Source: Acanthaster planci
Lineage: Eukaryota; Echinodermata; Asteroidea; Valvatida; Acanthasteridae
Reading direction: 5' to 3'
Length of the DNA: 64,000 nucleotides
NCBI RefSeq assembly: GCF_001949145.1
Contig: NW_019091518.1
Span: 149,980 to 213,979 of the forward strand
Within the stretch, counting starts at the first letter, position 1. Each line of letters opens with the position of its first letter. Below the pieces are notes generated by a model. That model had not been told where the DNA came from. It did no database searches and saw only the letters and a program-made list of their open reading frames with translations. Positions 1-12,800 of this stretch are shown here, one piece after another. A program made the translations under genes and the position numbers.

Positions 1-477
1 CCAGAAACAATTTTAAACAAGACAAACTCCCATTTACATGGACAGTGATTGTCATAGTTTAGTGAAGTGAAATCATTTCTTCGAGGATATTTCAGGTTTC
101 CAAGAGTTAGGGTTATTTGAATATCTCTGTCAAGTTGAAGACAGACTTACATTTATGTTGCCTTGTTGTGTGAATTGAACCGTGATGGTTTATTTAAAGA
201 CTTCCCTTGATAAGTTAATTTGACCAGTGACAATAAAGCCCTTGGTTGTGAGATTTACAATGCAGCCATCATAGGTCACTGTTTCTAGTTTCAAGTCGTG
301 GACACGTCAACTACATTTTCATCAGTTCCATCACATTTTTATTCAAGTCAAGGAAGACGGGCAAAACTCCTAGCTTGGACGCTTTCAAAACTGTCTTCCT
401 TACTCTTGACATCATACTCTCATGTACAGCTCTTTGACCTCCCTTCTTACACCTCTTCCCTTCATCCTGGTTGACAG
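1..477 (+). other. Intron of the dynein heavy chain gene
   Basis: This stretch precedes the first recognisable dynein exon and ends in a pyrimidine-rich acceptor (AG at 476-477). The next exon starts in the third base of a codon, so at least one coding exon lies to the left of the window. I see no exon, repeat or RNA gene in these bases. Confidence 0.7.
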
Positions 478-3400
478 GGACAAGAAGGAGATGGACCAGG
501 AGGAGTTCATGTTCTTCCTGACGGGCGGCGTAGGGCTAGAGAACAAACTGGAGAATCCTGACCCCTCCTGGCTCTCGGACAGGAGCTGGGACGAGATCTG
601 CCGCATGTGTGACCGGCAGGCCTTCAAAGGATTCAGGTAGTACAGTCAAGTGATTATTGTGAGTTTTATACGAGTGGAAAAAATGACATCTGAAGTCATG
701 GATCTTACTTCCCATGTGTTCTGTGAAGGATTTCAAAACCTACAAAAACTTCTGCTGCTTGGACTTTTTGTCTTTTTATAAACTTACAACAAGCTTGATC
801 TGCACACCAGATTTTGTTCGTAAACAAAAATGGACACCTTGTGTGAGAGTCCATACAAGATGACAACTCTGGATAATCATTTGCTCCATTGAACATGAGA
901 TCATTGCAGATATGCTGACTTTGTACCTCTTGATTTGTTGCCCTTCCACAGGGATCACTTCCAGGACCACTTGGAGGATTGGAGAGCACTGTACAACAGC
1001 AAGGAGCCCCACAGAGAGACTTTCCCCGCCCCCTGGAGTGAGAAGCTCTCCGACTTCCAGAAGGCAATTGTCATCAGGTGTCTCAGACCAGACAAGGTTA
1101 GAAACTGGCATTTTTTGTTGTGCACACTTTTAGAAAATCTCCCTGTCTTGTCAGAGTTAACATGTTCGTCGCCTTTCTTTGAGAGTTGTACCATTGATTA
1201 TCATGTCGTATTTCAAAAGACTCATTTCAAAGTTCAAACCATAATTGAGAGCAGGAGACGCTTGGTTTTCCAACACCTTTCATATAAATGTACTTCTTAA
1301 AATGCCTTTTTTTGATTTGGTATGTGTTATCTAACTTTGGTGTGACATCATGGCAATTTGAAATTTCTCAGATGAAGAAAAGTTCATTAGGTGTCAGAGT
1401 AAAGTTTTTACTTTGTTTTCTGTGCCGTTTGGACTTTTCTTCTCGTTTTTGTCTGGCAACCCAGCCGATAACCTACATTAAAATTCCTGCCTTTATTCCT
1501 GAAGGTGGGGCCACTGGTCACCGACTTTGTCATCAGCAAGCTGGGCCAGAAGTTTGTCCAGCCTCCCCCCTTTGACCTGGCCAAGAGTTTCACCGACTCC
1601 CACTCCTGCGCCCCACTCATCTTTGTCCTGTCCCCCGGCGCCGACCCCATGGCCGCCCTGCTGAAGTTTGCCGGCGACAAGGGGTTCAGCGGGGAGAAAT
1701 TCAACGCCATATCACTGGGACAGGGACAGGTCAGAGTTTGCTCGAGTTTTCAGACTAGAAATATTCACATGTGTTATTTTATCATCAAGTTAGGAACAAT
1801 TTAATATCAATCTCTAAACTTGTCAAGTAAACAATAGCGGTCTTTCTTAATGAAGTCCTGATGGTACCAAGTGTTCTACTCTCAGCACAACTAATTCTGA
1901 AGAATGTGTTCAATCATAATTAAACAACAGTAGTGCAGCGTTACCTTTACTTACTTTGACAACTTACAAATGCTAGTTCAACATTTAAGGCTATAAGTTG
2001 TAAGACAGAGTTGTATTAAAATGAGTAGAGTAGAAAACCAGTCAATTCCTTGAAGTTAATCTTGATAACAATCTGCAAACATATGATGTTCTTTTAATAT
2101 CAGTATGCTTGAATCTTCTAAAGAAGACAACCTTTTCAAGCACGTGTAGACTAAAGCATTGCTTCCGCCTTGTTTTTTTTAACCTAGGGTCCTGTGGCAG
2201 CCAAGCTGATTGAGGCAGCCAAGCAGGATGGCACCTGGGTGGTGCTGCAGAACTGCCACCTGGCGGTCTCCTGGATGACGGCGCTGGAGAAGATCTGTGA
2301 GGATTTTACCCCAGAGACAGTCAATCCAGACTTCAGGCTGTGGCTGACCAGCTATCCATCAGACAAGGTACCCGACCAAATTCATATCTATAATGTAAAG
2401 GACTATTTCTACACAGGAAATGTGGTTTTTAAAAATCAAATGTCCCTACTCGGCCAAAATTGGCACGGTACCAGACACAGCATTTTGGCCAGTCATCAGT
2501 TTTTCCTAACCTTGTTTGTTGAGCACCTTTCTGATTCACACAAGACATTGCCCAAAGTTAGTGCAGCTTCTTGTGGACAATCAGAAGTGTATCCCATTGC
2601 TCAAGAACGCCTACTTTTCTTGCTTTTCCTCAATCAGTTCCCAGTCACTGTTCTCCAGAACGGTGTGAAGATGACAAACGAACCACCAACAGGTTTGCGT
2701 ATGAACCTACTACAGTCATACCTCAGCGATCCAATAAGTGACGAGGAATTCTTCGCATCGTGCCCTGGGAAGGAGGGGGTCAGTATTCATTTCTTAAGCT
2801 CTTATATTTTATATTCAGAAGTGAACTTGGCAAAAACAGTAAGTTAACCCCCTTATTTTCAGCATAAGAATTTATTTGTGTATATTAAAAAATTCCTAAT
2901 TGCTGTTTCATTTCAAGGCTTGGGAAAAGTTGCTGTTTGGAATGTGTTTTTTCCACGCCCTGGTACAAGAACGCCGAAAGTTTGGCCCTCTAGGCTGGAA
3001 CATTCCTTACGGTTTCAACGAGTCAGATCTCCGCATTAGCATCAGACAGTTACAGGTAAGACGGCAATCATACCGCTAATCATCGTCCAGGTTTATCATT
3101 TTTGCTCAAATTGAGTTGCGAAGCAAGCTTATGTTTATTTCATCGCCCATTCAGATCACGGTGCCTGCTTTCTTCAGAAAGGCAAAAGAGAAAGAACGAT
3201 TGATGTCGTGTTACTGAATATTCAGTAGTCTGTATGCATATTCATGACATTCCTTCCTTCCCATTCATCCATGCAGATGTTTGTTAATGACTACAATGAG
3301 GTGCAGTACGATGCCGTCTCCTACCTGACGGGTGAGTGCAACTACGGTGGCCGCGTGACGGATGACCGCGACCGACGCTGCCTGCTGACCATCCTGGCTG

Positions 3401-6400
3401 ATTTCATCAATCCCCAGATTGTCTCCGACCCCAAGTACAAGTTCTCCCCCAGCGGCATCTACTATGCCCCACCCAAGAGCTCTTACGAGGAGTACTTGGA
3501 ATTCATCAAGGTGGGTGAAAACTTCCCTTCCAAAACAAACATCAAGATAAGTAGACCGATGGCCTAATTTTTTCTCAGTCTGGTTAAGTAGTAGCACTTT
3601 TGCTCCGAATCACATTTTTTAGAAGGTTCCATGTTGCCTTTGATGAAGGGTCTGCCTAGGGATTTTTGTAACTTAACATTTAAAGAGATTCCGAGATCAG
3701 TGAAGTGGAACTACCAACGTAGAGTCCCAAAACCTGCACTGCCAAGTACGTAATCCAGGGGCTACGTACATTTTCATACCCCTGTGTAGGAAACTGATTG
3801 CTCATTTTTGCTGGTAAACATTCAAAGGATACCAAGCCCCATGTGGAGTACTACCGGTGAGCTCTAGCTTCCCAAATCCTGTAAAAGTCTCCCAAAGTTC
3901 CTTTTCGGTCTAAATGGACCTGAAATGGTGGACGGTAAAGACAGATAGTAGGAGAACTTTACTATTCAGACTTTTGAGGATCGAAACTAAATGACTGGGA
4001 ATTTGCCTGAAAGGAGAGATGTTAAAACATTTCTCTGTGTAACCAGTATGTCATATCAAGTGTCTTGTCTTCATCTCATCGTGTGTCATCAGGGCCTTCC
4101 TCTATCCCAAGAGCCCGAGATCTTTGGCATGCACGAGAACGTGGACATCTCCAAGTCACTGCAGGAGACAAGGCAGATCTTTGATTCCATCCTGCTGACC
4201 CAGGGAGGCCGGGCCAGCGCCGGGGGAGGCAAAACGGACGACGTGCTATATGAAATCGCCCATGACATCCTGTCCAAGGTGGGATCCCACAGACAGTCTT
4301 TAATTTGTCATTTTAAGTGGTAACAGTTCAGTGGTAACCTCTCCCTTCGTAGAGCACTGAAAACCTGACACAAACTCTAGACAAAATCTGATTCTGATGT
4401 TGAAACCTGAACGGTTTAAAATTAAAACTTTACTGATTATGCCACCCTTGAGGGAAGTGTTGTAAATCGGTGCACCGTTCCGTCATCATGACGTGCAGTT
4501 TCATTGATATGTCCTGTCTAAATTCAGTCACTGTTGAAACAACCTTTTACTGGAAACATTGAAATTACTGACTGTAGTTTGTTTTTGTTTATTTATTTAT
4601 TTTTTTTTATTTTTTTGCTCCAGTTGCCCAAGGACTATGATTTGGAGGCAGCTCTAAAGAAGTTCCCAGTAGTGTACAACGAGAGCATGAACACTGTATT
4701 GGTGCAGGAAATGGAACGATTCAACAAGTAAGATTAATATATTCGTGTTTTGTCCATATCTCAAGAAATGGGGGTCCAAGCAGGGTTTTTTTCCAAATAA
4801 ACAGTCATTTTCTCTGTGTGGTACCTTTTTCGAAGGGTGTGTAACAATTATCACTTAGCTTGCAAAATGAACTGTCCAGCTCATTTGTCAAGTCGGAGGA
4901 TGTCTGCAAGTTGAGAATTATTTGCCCAAAGAAGCAGAACTCACAGTCTTAACAGTCAGGTATCGAGACTGGCTAAGCACTGGTCCTTGGCGTCTTTGGA
5001 GCCATTTACACCCATTATCAGCCATTGTACTTGGGTGTACTTTTGTATTTTGATTGTTCACCTGGCCTTGTTCTTTTTCATTGTTGCTTGTCAGTCTGAT
5101 GCGGACCATCCGAAGCAGCCTGCAGAACCTGCAGAAAGCCATCAAGGGCCTGGTGGTCATGTCCTCGGAGCTGGAAGCCGTGGGCAGTAGCCTCCTCATT
5201 GGCAAGGTAGGCCTGTCACTCCCATGACGTGTAACCTGTTCTCGTCTCCACCCCTACCCACCACCACTCCCTCGCCTTTCCTTCCTCTTTTAGTCATCTA
5301 TTGCATCAAGTTGTGCCCATTTGAATGCCTGTATCCCTCCAGTGCGCTGTGCCCGATTAGGAATCCTATGCGTTGCTCCAGCATTCACAGTTTGCTTCCA
5401 GAAGGCAATGCTTACGGGGAAATGTGGTACGACATGATGTGCAAAGTTACGTTGGCGTAAGTCAGCTTTCGACGTGTCTATCCACAGGTGCCCGAGATGT
5501 GGGCCAAGCGATCCTACTCCACCCTCAAGCCTCTCGGCAGCTACATCACCGACTTCCTGGGCCGGCTCAAGTTCCTGCAGGACTGGTACGACAACCAGAA
5601 GCCGGACATCTTCTGGCTATCAGGTTTCTTCTTCACCCAGGCTTTCCTGACGGGCGCCATGCAGAACTACGCCCGCAAGTACACCATTCCCATCGACAAG
5701 TGCGGCTTTGAGTTTGAGGTAGGCTTGGAGGAGTTGTTGGCTCTGGCCGGTTTTAAAGAGATGCTTCATCCAAAGCGTAGTGATTTTTCATGACTTACCT
5801 CAGATAGCATTGCTTTTCATATGTCCTTAATTTGTATTTGCATGATCAGAGCACACTTATTTGTATCGGGAAGAAAATCCCTCTTTTGTAAGGCAAATAA
5901 GAATGTGTTTCACGCGTATTCTTCAGAAAACTTTTGAAGTACACCTTGTGTTGTTACATGCACAGTTACTTTGCCGTTTGCAAATTTTCGGTTAATGTGA
6001 GGCCCTGAAAAATTCAAGTCCAGCTTCATTTTTCCTCTCAAACAGGTCTTACCTTGTGAGACAGTGGACAAGCCTCCCGAGGATGGCGTGTACGTGAACG
6101 GTCTGTTCTTAGACGGAGCTCGCTGGGACCGAAAGAAGTGAGTATAGGCCTCACCCTCAGTAACATGTGACCCGCCGTGTTTTGTCGGAAGCAAAAGCCA
6201 CCTCTTAACATGGGTTATGATGGAGGTGATGACAGTGGTGGGGAAATTCTTTTGTTAATGATATTCTAATACCAAAGTGTTTATATTTGGCTTTTCTTTT
6301 TCTTGCAGGGGAATTCTTGCGGAGTCAATGCCCAAAGTTCTGTTTGACCCTGTTCCTGTGATCTGGATCAAGCCTGGTAAGTTGAATTACAAGGTCATGA

Positions 6401-6914
6401 TTGTAGATGTGGCTTTATAGTAGAGGCCAAAGCAAATGGTACACTTCGAAGGAGAAAAAGCTATGAAAAAGTGGAAATGAAAACACAGAAAAATATCCTT
6501 CCAAGAGCGTCCAATGAATTAACAGACTTGTACTTCTTTGCTGTTTGAATTTTAAAGCCAAAATTTGATTTGGGTCCCTTGTCGGTCAGGTGGCCTTATC
6601 ATAAGACTGACTTATGGACATACTACTACAAAACTGTAATTACCAGATATATTTGGAGACATCTTTGGCGTCAGCACAACATGTATTTCAATTCCTTGAA
6701 TTTGTCATGAATTGCTTATTCAGGGAAGAAAGCCGAATTCAAGCCCAAAGCTGACTATGTGTGCCCCTTGTACAAGACCAGCGAACGTAGAGGCACGCTG
6801 TCAACAACTGGACACTCCACTAACTTTGTCCTGCCCATGGAGTTGCCAACTGATAAACCGGTCCAGCACTGGATCAAGAGAGGTGTAGCTCTGCTCTGCC
6901 AATTGGATGACTAG
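478..6914 (+). CDS. DNAH: Axonemal dynein heavy chain (DNAH3/7/12 group), C-terminal 14 exons
   Basis: This is the 3' end of an inner-arm axonemal dynein heavy chain, the ATP-driven motor that bends cilia and flagella. The exons are 478-636, 952-1096, 1505-1729, 2188-2367, 2638-2778, 2918-3055, 3277-3510, 4093-4278, 4624-4727, 5095-5206, 5488-5718, 6046-6137, 6309-6376 and 6724-6914. All have GT-AG borders, the phases agree at every junction, and TAG ends the last. Together they encode 734 residues, the AAA6 region and the C-terminal domain of a protein of about 4,000. Diagnostic stretches are [70 protein letters not shown] and the terminal [11 protein letters not shown]. The end looks closest to DNAH12 from memory, but DNAH3 and DNAH7 are very similar, so the paralogue is not assigned. 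The nucleotide-binding AAA1-4 modules and the microtubule-binding stalk lie outside the window. It converges on ATP6AP1. Confidence 0.96.
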
Positions 6915-9802
6915 GGTTGATAAACTGGTTAATCCATAAGCAGTGGTTTGATATGTTAACTATTGCTGGATGTCTTGTACATACATTTATAAACAGGTTA
7001 ATCTGTTTGATATAGTGATTGCAACACTGGGTTCAAAAGAAAATTGCTGATTACCCTGGTTAGGGTTCATTGGGTAAGATACTCCCCGGTTATGTTTTAA
7101 GTTACAACGTTGAGTTAAAGGTTGTAAATATTTGGTTTGTGTTACTTATTTGTACATACATTGTTTGGATTTTGATAGTTCATGGAGTGTATTTCTATTG
7201 TGGATATTGCAGCCTTGGGAAATATACAGATTCCTTGGTACTTTTGTCCCAGCGCACATTGCAGGCAGAGGAGTTTTTCTTGTGTTTATTTGTTATTTCA
7301 ATCTTTTGTTGAATTTTCTTTGGTTTTAGCCAAGATATATATCATAAAATGAACTTTTCCTGGAGGGAAAAATTGAAGTCTGATCTAGTTATTAATTGCT
7401 AAAAATGAGTACCTTTGGCCTTAATACAGTCAAAGAGAGTGCCTTTGTAATACCAAAATAAGCCGGTCATATTACATGTGTATATACTGTACAAATGATA
7501 TTCTGATGTGTGGCTTACTTTGAAAGCAGCAGTGTGAGTTGACAGCAATGGAATACTTGCATAAAAGAAAAATTAGGAATGTTACGCTGACATTGATGAC
7601 TTACAACACACATCGTGGAAGGGTTTCTCACCCTAAGGGTTTCTGGAATATCTTTATGGGTGGATTCTTCTGCCTCAAAAAACACCTTGGGCATTGCGAC
7701 TAGGATATGTAAGATTCCTTCCAAATCAAACACTGTGCAGTAAAACAGTGGTGTATTCATAGCACTAACTACTGCACTGGGTACATTGTAACATTGGAAC
7801 TAACAATGGCCTGGCAGAGGTGTCTTGATTTCATTGGTTTTTCCAAACCTGGCGTTTGAGTTTTGTTGGTGACACAAGTCCGAGGAAGGAACTGGCGTGA
7901 TGAACCTATATTTGCAGTCACCAATTGGAATGTTCACTTATGATGAAGAGAAATGGAAAGCAAATTTAAACCCTTGAATTTTCTTCAATTATCCAGGTTA
8001 AAGTGAAGTTTAATACCGTTCAAAACATCCGACATTTTTTTTCTTTGAAAATGTCCAAATGATATCGCCATTAAGTGCTAGATGAAGATGAATTTCTGTT
8101 GAATCTTCAAACATACTATAAATAGTTGTAGTATCTTTCAGTGTCGGAACTCTGACTTGTGGAAAAGTATTTGAAAATGTATATTTTTAAAGTAAATGAA
8201 TATAGAATTTAAAGAAGTTGACATTGAGTTAATATTGTTCAATTAACATTCCCTCCTCTTTTTGAAGCATTTTAAAAAGGAAAAACTTCCGTCCAAAAAT
8301 CCAAACTATATTCTTTGTATTGAAGTCGCACCTTGATATTAAAAGAATGTGTACATTCCATTTGTACTGTGTGAAAGCAATAACAAAGGATTGACGTGGT
8401 ATGTCCAGCTTCATTTTCCCGGAATTTATTTTTACTAATTGACGAGATCATATCTGCTAATCATGATACACAATTTGAATTTTGAATTCCCCACATTCAT
8501 AATTTGCCCCGAAGAAAATAACTTTGCTAAGAGGCCATTCTGAGAAGGAATATAGTTTATTCCTTAAAAATTTGTATCAAAAGAAAAAGGCAAACAAGTA
8601 GAACCTCTGAGAGAGAAAAAAAGTTGGAAGTCAAGTGACCAACAAGGGAAATTGTGAGAATTACGACTTTCAGAATTTTTAACACAATTCACATGATTAG
8701 ACAAATTAATAGGTAGTCCTTTTCTTGTTTCACTTTTTTTACCAAACTGTTCTAAGCTCTGATTACAGACACTGCTTTAATTCCCCACCAATATTCTTCT
8801 CAGCTACAACCCTTCAAAAGATTTCCCCTCATCCATCATCTCGTTACCAGAACAGCTCATAGAAGTACACGAACACATGCAACACAAGCCTTGCATTCAG
8901 TGGCAATACCTCCAATCGGATCCTGGTTCCTGCTGCTTAGAGTTGATAACTTTGAACTCTGAATCAACCATTTCACTATTCCAACTACCCATGCCAGGAT
9001 AAGAATGTCAGAGGTCATTTGGGAAGAGCAAGAGCCACCACGAGGTATCACGCATGCCAACTCACACCTGCTGAACAGTTTGAATTGGGTGCCTTGTGGT
9101 TGAACGACTTGCCTTTTTGAAATAATGAATTGGCTCATTCTCCAACAAAGAAATCACCTGACTGCACCTTTATGTCGGCTTAATTCTACAAGATTTGTTG
9201 AAGTTTTGTCTGCAGGGTCTCCCAATACTTTCACCTCGTACATAAAAGAAATTGCACGGCTTTCAATTGTGAATCAATCACAAGAAAATGGATTCCAAGA
9301 TGGGGTTCTCTTGTGCAGAGTTCTTGGTTCCAAGTTCTCAGGTTCTTGGTTCTAAGTGCCACAGGATTATGATACACAATAGCATACTTCATAATATTAA
9401 TGGACTCCCACTTACTACCACATGGTAACACTATTACATTGCATATAGTTACAGATGGTTCCCATAATGCTAGACTCAATATAATCAAGTATAACAAACA
9501 TTTCCAACACGGTTAAACCAGACTGAAAAGTAATACCTACATGTACATGTATTACAACTTATGACAATCAGCACAGCTTTGAAAGAGAATATTTGCCCAT
9601 GTTCTAATTGACATGTCTGTTGACAATTGTCCTTTGATTGGTCAAACCGCTTCAAACTCAAACCCTGATTGGTTTAAAATTTAACAATCAGCAATCTCAC
9701 TCGTCACTTTCCACATAAAACACTAATTCGAAAGCAATCTACAATTCTCTCTCAAAAGCTGTTTTTACTGCATACTTTAAAACCCATACAAATTACACCA
9801 GA
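6915..9802. other. Convergent spacer with the 3' UTRs of DNAH and ATP6AP1
   Basis: No coding exon is visible on either strand. The left part follows the dynein stop codon directly and should hold its 3' UTR; the right part should hold the 3' UTR of ATP6AP1. TTTATT, a reverse-strand AATAAA, occurs in the 8425-8560 area and could end ATP6AP1, but I cannot choose a site. The rest is AT-rich and without a recognisable repeat. Confidence 0.6.
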
Positions 9803-12800
9803 CTAGTCAGCAGACGTGTTGACAGTAATAGTTTTTCCCTTGGGATCATCAAATTTATCCATAACCCTAAGGCTGGACATCATACCTAAACCAAAGGAGA
9901 AGATGAGAAGTAAGATAAGACCCATGAAGAGACCCATCCATATGCCTTCAGTAAAGAAGCCTACACAATCGTTAGCTGGACCAAACTGTGGTACCTCCCC
10001 CTTCTTTGTGATTCCCGACGGTTGAACCTGAACAAAAATACCAAACAAAAACAAAATTTAGTCAGGTGCCTTTTCAGGATAAGATTTTGGTTGTGAGAAC
10101 AATACGCGTGGACCCGTCAACAATTTACAGCACTAGACAGACCTGTGGGAGACAGGAACTTATGAGTTAGAAATATTTGTGGTTATGTTAATTACCGAAA
10201 ATGGGTTACTTGGGAGACATTCCCATAGGAACGTGCACAAAATTTTTTCAAACTTTATCGTCCCATAATTCAATATTCCCCAATCCGATCTTAACCAAAC
10301 TTTGCATGTTTTCCTTTCAGACCCTAATCTATCATCTCTCAAAATGTGGACGGTAAAAATTTTCCCCCTTTTGGTAGCTGGAGCATTAGGGGACATTGAA
10401 ATGTCTTGTGTCCACTATAACAATGATTCGGCATTGGCTCCCTTCTGTGCAATGTAAAACAAAGTGACATATTTAAGATATTAATTGAATTTTGTAAGGT
10501 ATTATCTTACGTTTATGTTAATTTATTGATATTTTGTTCTACTTGCATGTTTATGATTCTCTGGTAAAGCGTTTTGAGAGTTTTTATAATGTATTTAACC
10601 CTCCTATGCAAAGATGCATTCTTGACACAGTTGCCATATCCGTCAAAATCAGTCAAATTTCCCATATGTGTCTGTGTACTGGGGGAAATCAAGTGGAAGG
10701 AATTTGACTGTTTTTGACAGTTACAGCAGAAAGAGGGTTCAAGATGCTATATCAAGAATAAATTATTATTATATTGCCAAACAAATTTTTGACAAGGGCA
10801 GGGTTATATAAAATATCCAGTTTTTATATTTAGCTGACTGAAGCTATGAAGACAATGATCTAATTGCAGATACAGGTCACCATGCTGGATCCTACTGACT
10901 CCAAAGCCAACCCACCTGCAACTCAGTGATCATGAGTTGTCCTGAGGTAACACCTTTGCGACCCTGCCGGGGTGAGAGGGTAAAGACGCCGTCTGAGCAG
11001 TGGTAGGAGAAACTGGTGGGGGTTTCAGTGATTCCGGTTTGGAGGTCGTACGTTTTGGTCGTCTCACTGCCCTCTGCAAACTCAACAAAGCTAGCTGACG
11101 ATACTGTCCAGAAACTATTGGCTTTCTTTGGTGTTGTTATGAAGGTCAAACTGCAAAATGGTAGATGTATGAAGAAACATTTGTGAATGAGCACCAATCT
11201 CTCTATTAACCACTTCAAGCTGGGTAAAAAGTTCCCTTGAATTACAACCTGCTGGGCGGTGTTTTATGATTTTGATTTTGACATTCGTATTCACCATGCT
11301 TTTATATGAATCGTGGCTGGGCGCTTTAAAAAAATGCCATTGTTACGTTTATTAGACTGTTACATAACGGCTTCTTTGTTCACCCTCGGCCCTGCCAATG
11401 CCCTATATATGCACATAGGGCATTGGCGACGGCATAATGGACGGCTTGACAACATACCCATGCAAAGTTTTCAGTGACCAAGGAACTTCCTATGGGTTGC
11501 GAGTTATATCCAAGTGTGGATGCACGGACAGATAATTGTGACAGAATGTAAACAAGCACTATTGAGAAGTGAAATTCTTGTCATTTTTGCTAGTGTATGG
11601 CGACAACAAAATAAGCCTTTTAAATTTACAGAGAATGGTGTGAGTTGGCCAACAATCCCTTGTTGGTAGACTAAGAAATACTGATTAGTCGTCTCGTTAA
11701 AAATATCCAGGACTTAAGTACGGTAACTCACCTCATTTTGAAGTCCTTCAGATCGGTAAGATCCTTATCCAGCTTCATTTCCAAACTGTCAAATGAACAG
11801 AACTTGAATGCAGGCACTGAACTTGGGAAACATTTTCAACTATTTCAAACTCGCATTACAAAAATGCTCTATCCTCTTTCAGGTACGTCACACAAGCTAT
11901 TTCAATTATCAGGGAAACTGAGTCAGAGGTGAGTTAACAAAAACAATTTTTCGTCTTCTTTCCATTTTTACTGATCATTCGTGTGCAGCTAATGAATTAT
12001 AAATTATACAAAGCATAAACTGAACTTACTTAACGATCACTTGCTCATCTCCATCGGTCCGACAAGAGGAGTTGGAAAATGACCAACCGGAATTGGGCAA
12101 AGTGATCGGCTTGGCCGAGCCCATGGTTAGGCTGAGGGCATTGGCTGTCATGTAGACACTGCATTCTGGAGTCTTGCTGTTGTAGAAGGCAATGAAAGAC
12201 GACTCGTCAGTTTGGAGGAGATGCCGGCTGATGGTCAGTCGGTCGCTAGGTGGTGGCTTCGGCTAGGGAGGAATTGGGACAGTTCAATAAGCATCAATGT
12301 ATTCTGCAGCATTTGAACAGCTCGTGATGTATTCAGTAGCACCTACCACACAATCTGACGTTTAATTGATAATCTCAACTCGTCAGGCAAGTTTTACAAA
12401 GATACTTCAAAACTGTACCAACTAATAACTAATCACTAGGCATGATCAGTCAAGTAACCTGTGGTGGCATGAGGCGGTCACATATGCACACACTGGCTCA
12501 CAGGTAATCCTATAGAGGCTACTCCATACATGTACATGCCATGAACATGGACAGGTTTGACAAAACCTTGGAATCGTGTCACGCTCACATAGAGATTATG
12601 TGCTGGGCACGAGGCCAGGAGAGCTACCTACAGACTTTAATTCCTGGGGCCAATGTCACAAAGCTCATAAGCACAGTCTTTACTACTCAGCAAAGGCAGG
12701 TAACCGACCAAGATAAAATTTGCTTTGTCTGGGTTGTGACTGGACCTCAACCTAATATTTCTAATTAAATAAATAAACCAAACCTTTTTACTTCTTGCAT

